A program made the position numbers and the translations under genes. From the NCBI GenBank assembly GCA_964468185.1, contig CAYXTR010000025.1, positions 1 through 64,000 of the forward strand: DNA of 64,000 bases, written 5' to 3'. Source of the DNA: JANQFV01 sp964468185 (GTDB lineage Bacteria; Planctomycetota; Phycisphaerae; UBA1845; Fen-1342). Positions 59,821-64,000 of this stretch are shown one piece after another (the first letter of the stretch is position 1; each line of letters begins with the position of its first letter). The notes beneath the pieces were generated by a model that saw only the letters and a program-made list of their open reading frames with translations, had not been told where the DNA came from and ran no database searches.

Positions 59821-61449
59821 TTAGCAACCAATCTGGCACAGCAGCAGTGTCAGGTCATCCGCGTTCTTGTGCTTGCCCAGATGCCCACGCACCGTCGCCA
59901 ACGTGCTCCGCACAATCACTTCCGGCGCTCGATCCTTCTCCCGACGCAACGCTTTCGCCACCGGCTCGATGCCGAGTAGCGCCCCGTCCGGCGGTGCCGC
60001 CTCGGTCAGCCCATCAGTGTACAGGAGAATCGTCCCCGCCTGCTTGTGGCTCAGCCGCTGCACCTCATAGGCTTCGTCTCGCTCCACCCCAAATGGCAGC
60101 GCCATCCCATCGTCCAGCGGTTCACAATCGTCGGGCGCCACCACCAGCGGTGCCGGATGCCCCGCGTTCACCAGCTCCATCGCTCCCGAAGACGTGTCAA
60201 TCCGCCCCAGAATCGCCGTAATGAACACACCCGTGCTGGTATTGACGTGTACCAGGTGATTCAGCCGCCGGGCCACATCGCCCAGCGAAATATCGGCCGT
60301 CAGCACAATCCGAAAGGCCGCCTGCAAATTCGCCATCACCAGCGCCGCCGGCAGCCCGTGCCCCGTCACATCGGCAATGATAAACCCCACCCGCTGCTCA
60401 TCGAGCGCGAAGTAGTCGAACAGATCGCCCCCCACGGTTTCCGACGGCTCATTGTGCCCTGTCAGCAACACGTCACCGACGCACAAGTCACCGTCCGGCA
60501 ACATCCCGCGCTGGATACGCCGTGCCTCTTCAAGCTGCGCCAGAATCTGCTGCGTTTGCACATGCTCCTTGAACAGCCGCAACGTTTCCAGCCCCACGCC
60601 CACCTGCCGTGCAATCGCCGCCAGAAAATCCACATCCTCCGTCGTATACGTCGCCGCCCGTGTAATGCGATCACCATACAACACCCCCAATATCCGCTCC
60701 CGATGCTGAATTGGCACACACAACGCCGAGCAAATCGGAAACCGCACGAGGCTCTCACTCAGATTATCCACCAGGTCGACCGCCGGGTTGTTCACCACGG
60801 CCCGCTCGCCATCCACCAGCGCACGATTGATCAGCGTGCGACTGACCTTGAACGCACCCGTCTCGTCGCGCTCCACATTGCGGGTCACCGGCAGATCCGT
60901 CTCGCCCCGCGGTGTCTTCAACACGATCAACCCGCGCTCAAACCCCAGCGCCTCGCAACACGCATCCAGCGCCTGTTCCAACAGTTGCTTCTGCTCAAAC
61001 GCACCGCCGATCCGCTCAGTCAGGCTCATCAGCAGATTGAGCCGCTGCTGATTCAGATCCAAACCCCGCGACGACGGCAGAAAACGCGTGTTCCCCGTCT
61101 GCTCCGCGGTATCCGGCTGAAACCGCACGACCGTTTCATCTACCGGCCGCGCCTGCGTGCCCGTTATCTCCAGTCGATACTGCCCAACCTGCACGCAATG
61201 CTGTGCCGGACGCGCCGCCCCGTGAAACGCACTGCCGTCGTCAACCCGTGTGCCGTTCTTCGAACCCAGATCCTCGACATAGACCTGATCCGACCCGTCG
61301 ATCCAAACCCGTGCGTGCTCACGCGAGACCTCCCCATCATGTACCAATACCACGTCGCAATGTTCAGAGCGCCCCAATGTAACCGGAGCGTCCAACAGCT
61401 CGACGCGACGCGTACTCCCGTCCCGTGCGCGGAACACCAGCGCAGGCAT
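59821..61449 (-). CDS. FHA-GAF-PP2C (SpoIIE/RsbU-type) phosphatase
   Basis: 542 residues. Residues about 1-95: FHA domain with GRSEHCDV, SREHARV and LGSKNGT, which binds phosphothreonine. About 135-300: GAF domain (LLEQALDACCEALGFERGL to VGVGLETLRLF). About 310-542: SpoIIE phosphatase (SETVGGDLFDYF, FIIADVTGHGLPAALVMANL, the metal site NAGHPAPLVV and LLYTDGLTEA). RsbU/SpoIIE proteins dephosphorylate anti-anti-sigma factors. The FHA domain suggests control by Ser/Thr kinases. The gene for a small lipoprotein ends three bases upstream of the start. Confidence 0.93.
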   Translation of the reverse strand: MPALVFRARDGSTRRVELLDAPVTLGRSEHCDVVLVHDGEVSREHARVWIDGSDQVYVEDLGSKNGTRVDDGSAFHGAARPAQHCVQVGQYRLEITGTQARPVDETVVRFQPDTAEQTGNTRFLPSSRGLDLNQQRLNLLMSLTERIGGAFEQKQLLEQALDACCEALGFERGLIVLKTPRGETDLPVTRNVERDETGAFKVSRTLINRALVDGERAVVNNPAVDLVDNLSESLVRFPICSALCVPIQHRERILGVLYGDRITRAATYTTEDVDFLAAIARQVGVGLETLRLFKEHVQTQQILAQLEEARRIQRGMLPDGDLCVGDVLLTGHNEPSETVGGDLFDYFALDEQRVGFIIADVTGHGLPAALVMANLQAAFRIVLTADISLGDVARRLNHLVHVNTSTGVFITAILGRIDTSSGAMELVNAGHPAPLVVAPDDCEPLDDGMALPFGVERDEAYEVQRLSHKQAGTILLYTDGLTEAAPPDGALLGIEPVAKALRREKDRAPEVIVRSTLATVRGHLGKHKNADDLTLLLCQIGC

Positions 61450-61452
61450 GCT

Positions 61453-61653
61453 TCAACCACCTGCCAGCAGGTTCGCCAGCGACACCAGTCCGGAAAAGGT
61501 CCCGAGCGATACGGCCCCGATATTCCCCGCCGCTTCCGGCGACAGCAAAAAGTCGAGCCCTTGTTGTGCCGTCGTCACACAGCCCGAGAAGAACAACAGC
61601 CCCGGGCCCGCCGCCAGTCGCAGGATCCGCATCGACAGAAGGGGGGGTCGCAT
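61453..61653 (-). CDS. Small lipoprotein coupled to the FHA-PP2C gene
   Basis: 66 residues from the ATG at 61653, with GAGGG six bases upstream; an in-frame extension to 61731 overlaps a leader hairpin and is less likely. The signal region ILRLAAGPGLLFFSGC gives a lipobox (FSGC, Cys24). The mature part is short and Gly/Leu-rich (LSPEAAGNIGAVSLGTFSGL). Its stop is three bases before the FHA-PP2C start, so translation is probably coupled. Function unknown; perhaps an envelope sensor or partner. Confidence 0.6.
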   Translation of the reverse strand: MRPPLLSMRILRLAAGPGLLFFSGCVTTAQQGLDFLLSPEAAGNIGAVSLGTFSGLVSLANLLAGG

Positions 61654-61684
61654 AACAGCCCTCGCACCAGTCTCAGAAAAGCAT

Positions 61685-61735
61685 GGAGCAGCGGTGCGAC
61701 GCAAACCCATTCGTCGCACCAACCGCTCCATTATA
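61685..61735 (-). promoter_or_regulatory. Promoter hexamer and leader hairpin of the lipoprotein gene
   Basis: Reading leftward, a perfect TATAAT (61735-61730) is followed at once by an interrupted hairpin: GGAGC (61685-61689) pairs with 61725-61729, and GGTGCGACG (61693-61701) pairs with 61712-61720. No clear -35 is seen. The hairpin would form the very 5' end of the transcript. Confidence 0.45.
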
Positions 61736-61809
61736 CCGGCACCAGAGCAGTGGATGTAGCGGAGGTGGTGCCGATTGAGGGCTATTTCGATCCTTCACAG
61801 AACAAGGCG

Positions 61810-61836
61810 GACGGCGGCCTCCCTGCCGCCGCCGTC
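61810..61836. terminator. Hairpin after dnaA
   Basis: A perfect 9-bp GC-only stem (61810-61818 with 61828-61836) with a 9-nt loop begins 23 bases past the dnaA stop. There is no T-tract, so termination is uncertain. Confidence 0.4.
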
Positions 61837-61858
61837 AGACGCTCGGCATGCTGCGACG

Positions 61859-63277
61859 CTAGGGAGCGTCCTGGCCCCTTAACAGGCGCTGCTCGAACTC
61901 CTCGAGCAGGCTCCGCGCAGACTGCTCCCGTATGCCTGCCGGCGTCTTCCAGGTAACCGCGCCATCATGATCGATCAGTTCCTGGATACGTTTCGTTGCC
62001 ATCAACACGGTCGAGTGCTGCTTGTTTCCCATCAGCCGACCGATCTCTGGAAAACTCATCCGGCTGTGTCGCCGGATCAGGTACATCGCAAACCCGCGGG
62101 CGTGGGTCACGGTCCGATCGCGTGAGGACGAATGCAACGCGTCACGCGTCACGCCAAAATGCGCCGCCACCAGCCGCTCAATATCCTGCGCTTCGGGTGC
62201 CTGCGTACCCGCGACGTAGTCCTCGATCGCCCGCCGGGTCATCTCCAGGCCGATCTCAGCCCGCGTCAGCGACGCATACGCCGCCAGCTTGTACAACGCA
62301 CCCTCGAGTTCGCGCACGTTCCGCGTTACATGCCGAGCCACATACTCCAGCACATCCTCCGGCAGGTCGATCAGCATCGCCGCCGCCCGCCGCCGCAGAA
62401 TCTCACGTCGCGTCGCCAAATCCGGCGGCCCGATCGAGACCACCATCGCGGCGATAAGACGATTGACCAGCGGCTCACTCAGCGTGGCAATGCTCCGCGG
62501 GTGACAGTCTGAACTCAGCACGACCGTCTTGCCCGAAGCATCGATCGCGTTGAAGGTATGCAGGAACTCATCCTGCGTGGCACGCTTGTTCGCGAGAAAG
62601 TGGATATCGTCGATAACGAGCAGATCTACATTGCGGAACCGCGCGCGGAAGCCGTCCACACGCCCACCCTTGACCGCGTAAATGAACTCGTTCGTAAAGT
62701 CCTCGCCGGACAAATAGCACCATTCGAGTTCCGGATGTCGCTTGCTCACGCCGTTGCAGATGCCCTGCAGCAAGTGCGTCTTCCCCAGACCGCAGCCGCC
62801 GTGCATTACTACGTGTTTGAAAGCACCACCCGGGTTCCGCACCACCGCCGAAGCGACCGAATGCGCCAGCTCATTCGACGGACCAGTGACGAATGCCTCC
62901 AACTCACCGCGCAACGCACTTCGCGCAACCCGGTGCCCCTTCGTTGACTGCGCCTGAGCAGCCGTCGGCTTCGCGTGCGCCGTCGCGGGCGTCTGGTCCT
63001 GCCCGTTACCGTCTTCGCTGTCTTTACATTCGTTCACGTGAATCTCGACACGCGGGTCCGTACCAATCACATCGCGCGTGGCCTCCACCAGATGCGGCAT
63101 GAAATTGGATGAGATCCAATTGCCGATGAAAGCATTGGCCACCGTCACGTCGAGCCGATCGCCGTTCAGATCGAATTGGGTCGAACCACCAAACCACGTA
63201 CGGTAACGGTTCGCACCCACGCGTTCGGCGACGCGCTCACGAATAGTGCACACAATCTCCCCTGCCGGTCCTTGCAA
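61859..63277 (-). CDS. dnaA: Chromosomal replication initiator DnaA
   Basis: 472 residues. Domain I (about 1-80: WFGGSTQFDLNGDRLDVTVA, then ANAFIGNWIS), a polar linker (about 85-120), AAA+ domain III with Walker A HGGCGLGKTH at 159-168 and Walker B LLVIDDIHFL at 219-228, and the DNA-binding domain IV at the end (SSRDRTVTHARGFAMYLIRR, then MSFPEIGRLMGNKQHSTVLM). It opens oriC and controls its own promoter. DnaA-box-like sites lie 220-265 bases upstream. No dnaN or recF is adjacent in the window. Confidence 0.96.
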   Translation of the reverse strand: MQGPAGEIVCTIRERVAERVGANRYRTWFGGSTQFDLNGDRLDVTVANAFIGNWISSNFMPHLVEATRDVIGTDPRVEIHVNECKDSEDGNGQDQTPATAHAKPTAAQAQSTKGHRVARSALRGELEAFVTGPSNELAHSVASAVVRNPGGAFKHVVMHGGCGLGKTHLLQGICNGVSKRHPELEWCYLSGEDFTNEFIYAVKGGRVDGFRARFRNVDLLVIDDIHFLANKRATQDEFLHTFNAIDASGKTVVLSSDCHPRSIATLSEPLVNRLIAAMVVSIGPPDLATRREILRRRAAAMLIDLPEDVLEYVARHVTRNVRELEGALYKLAAYASLTRAEIGLEMTRRAIEDYVAGTQAPEAQDIERLVAAHFGVTRDALHSSSRDRTVTHARGFAMYLIRRHSRMSFPEIGRLMGNKQHSTVLMATKRIQELIDHDGAVTWKTPAGIREQSARSLLEEFEQRLLRGQDAP

Positions 63278-63498
63278 TTTTCACCTCACGAACGGGCCGG
63301 GTACCGAAAGCGAATCAGTTGTTAAGAAACGATTGGCGGGGAAAACCGAAATTGAACTCCCTCTTGTTCACCTGCGAGAAGGATACTACCGCGCTGCCGA
63401 TTCGGACGCAACGGGTCAAAACAGCGAAAAGAACTGACAAGCGCCTAAGCCAAGCTCTCGCAACCACTGATGTGCGCAAAAAAAGTTTGATTCACAAG

Positions 63499-63541
63499 TT
63501 GTCCACAGCTTGTCCGCATACCCGCACACAACTTACGCACA
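63499..63541. promoter_or_regulatory. Three DnaA-box-like sites upstream of dnaA (possible oriC or autoregulation)
   Basis: TTGTCCACA (63499-63507), TTGTCCGCA (63510-63518) and TTACGCACA (63533-63541) match TTATCCACA at eight, seven and seven of nine positions, all in the same orientation. Starts are 11 and 23 bases apart, so they face the same side of the helix. An A/T-rich stretch lies just left. The dnaA-GNAT gap (63278-63553) holds no gene. Confidence 0.5.
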
Positions 63542-63553
63542 GTTCTTGCGCGA

Positions 63554-64000
63554 TCACCACCCATACAGCATCGCCTCACGATAAGTAACCGGTCGGAACG
63601 CGAACCGCTCATACAACGCCCGCGCCGGCCCATTACGCGCGTCAACCACCACCGTCGCATCCCGTGCCGCGCGCGCGCGACATTGCTCCAACGCCCGTCG
63701 CATCAGCAACGTCCCCACACCCCGCCCACGCCACGGCGGCACCACTCCCATATAGACGATTTCAAGCAACGGGGCGTTGACTACACGCGACAGCAGCATG
63801 CACCCAACGTCCTCACTATTAATATGCGCTAATTCCCACAGCCCGGCATCAAACTTGCCACCACAGCGGTGCGCTGCCAGCACATCCTCAATTGGCCGCA
63901 GCCCCGCCAACTCCGGGCAGTCCAGACTGTCCCCATAGGTCGCCAGCACCACCTTCGCAAAACGCCCATGCGTCTCTGGGCTGTACGAGACCCATTCCGC
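63554..64000 (-). CDS. GNAT acetyltransferase (5' end beyond the window)
   Basis: 148 residues visible. The frame stays open to the right edge (upstream residues EWVSYSPETHGRFAKV read naturally into LATYGDSLDCPEL), so the GTG at 63952 is probably internal. The acetyl-CoA site is IVYMGVVPPWRGRGVGTLLM (R/QxxGxG/A), and the C-terminal strand is ALYERFAFRPVTYREAMLYGW. It transfers acetyl groups to an amine; the substrate is unknown. Located upstream of dnaA in the same direction. Confidence 0.85.
   Translation of the reverse strand, partial: AEWVSYSPETHGRFAKVVLATYGDSLDCPELAGLRPIEDVLAAHRCGGKFDAGLWELAHINSEDVGCMLLSRVVNAPLLEIVYMGVVPPWRGRGVGTLLMRRALEQCRARAARDATVVVDARNGPARALYERFAFRPVTYREAMLYGW

Noticed and set aside
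60046..61956. 636-codon rightward ORF
   Set aside because: Antisense of the FHA-GAF-PP2C gene; extremely rich in His, Arg, Gln and Pro.

Overview
The window is GC-rich chromosomal DNA from a Gram-negative-type (L-ring and P-ring bearing), flagellated bacterium, most likely a planctomycete of the Phycisphaerae kind. The pointers are two secreted proteins ending in a dockerin-like tail with the motif FDDI, Cys-rich repeats of the form GACC, a PEP-CTERM protein, an oversized UvrA of a kind also known from chlamydiae, a squalene-cyclase-fold repeat protein with a membrane anchor, and an FHA-GAF-PP2C phosphatase. This placement is inferred from gene content only. No tRNA, rRNA, CRISPR array, insertion sequence or prophage was seen.

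Layout. 1-6.3 kb: lipoproteins and secreted proteins (NTF2-like, FG-GAP, dockerin-like), a class II aldolase, a DUF4406-like protein and a CpcT/CpeT-like lipoprotein. 6.5-7.5 kb: lexA, preceded by a co-oriented ORF that runs out of frame into it, both behind a near-consensus promoter that carries an inverted repeat. 7.8-12 kb: glycosyltransferase and two exported proteins. 12.2-17.4 kb: a 1729-residue UvrA built from three half-modules (C-type, N-type, C-type) plus an unknown C-terminal domain. 17.5-22.6 kb: M16 peptidase and GH35-like glycosidase. 22.8-36.7 kb: a long minus-strand flagellar cluster reading (small gene)-flgF-flgG-flgA-flgH-flgI-flgJ-flgN-flgK-flgL-fliW-csrA-fliC-fliC. It covers rod, rings, hook junction, filament and the FliW/CsrA post-transcriptional switch. 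37-41.7 kb: repeat-fold protein, two TPR proteins, zinc ribbon. 42-44 kb: a second UvrA that consists only of the N-terminal half. 44-52 kb: DUF2617-like, DUF971, accA, divergent purSL-type purL, ribF and small membrane proteins. 52-59.7 kb: B12-dependent ribonucleotide reductase with NrdR-like boxes, M20 amidohydrolase, radical SAM protein, PEP-CTERM protein. 59.8-64 kb: small lipoprotein plus FHA-GAF-PP2C phosphatase, dnaA with DnaA-box-like repeats upstream, and a GNAT gene that runs off the right edge.

The most interesting feature is the pair of non-standard UvrA proteins: one is C-N-C and the other is N only, so together they hold four half-modules, two of each type, which is the number in a normal UvrA dimer. 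No canonical N-C UvrA is visible in this window. Other points worth a second look are the ORF overlapping lexA, the promoter/operator architecture at lexA and nrdJ, a 21-codon membrane micro-ORF with a strong ribosome binding site, the lipoprotein coupled to the FHA-PP2C gene, and the Cys-rich/dockerin-like exported proteins.
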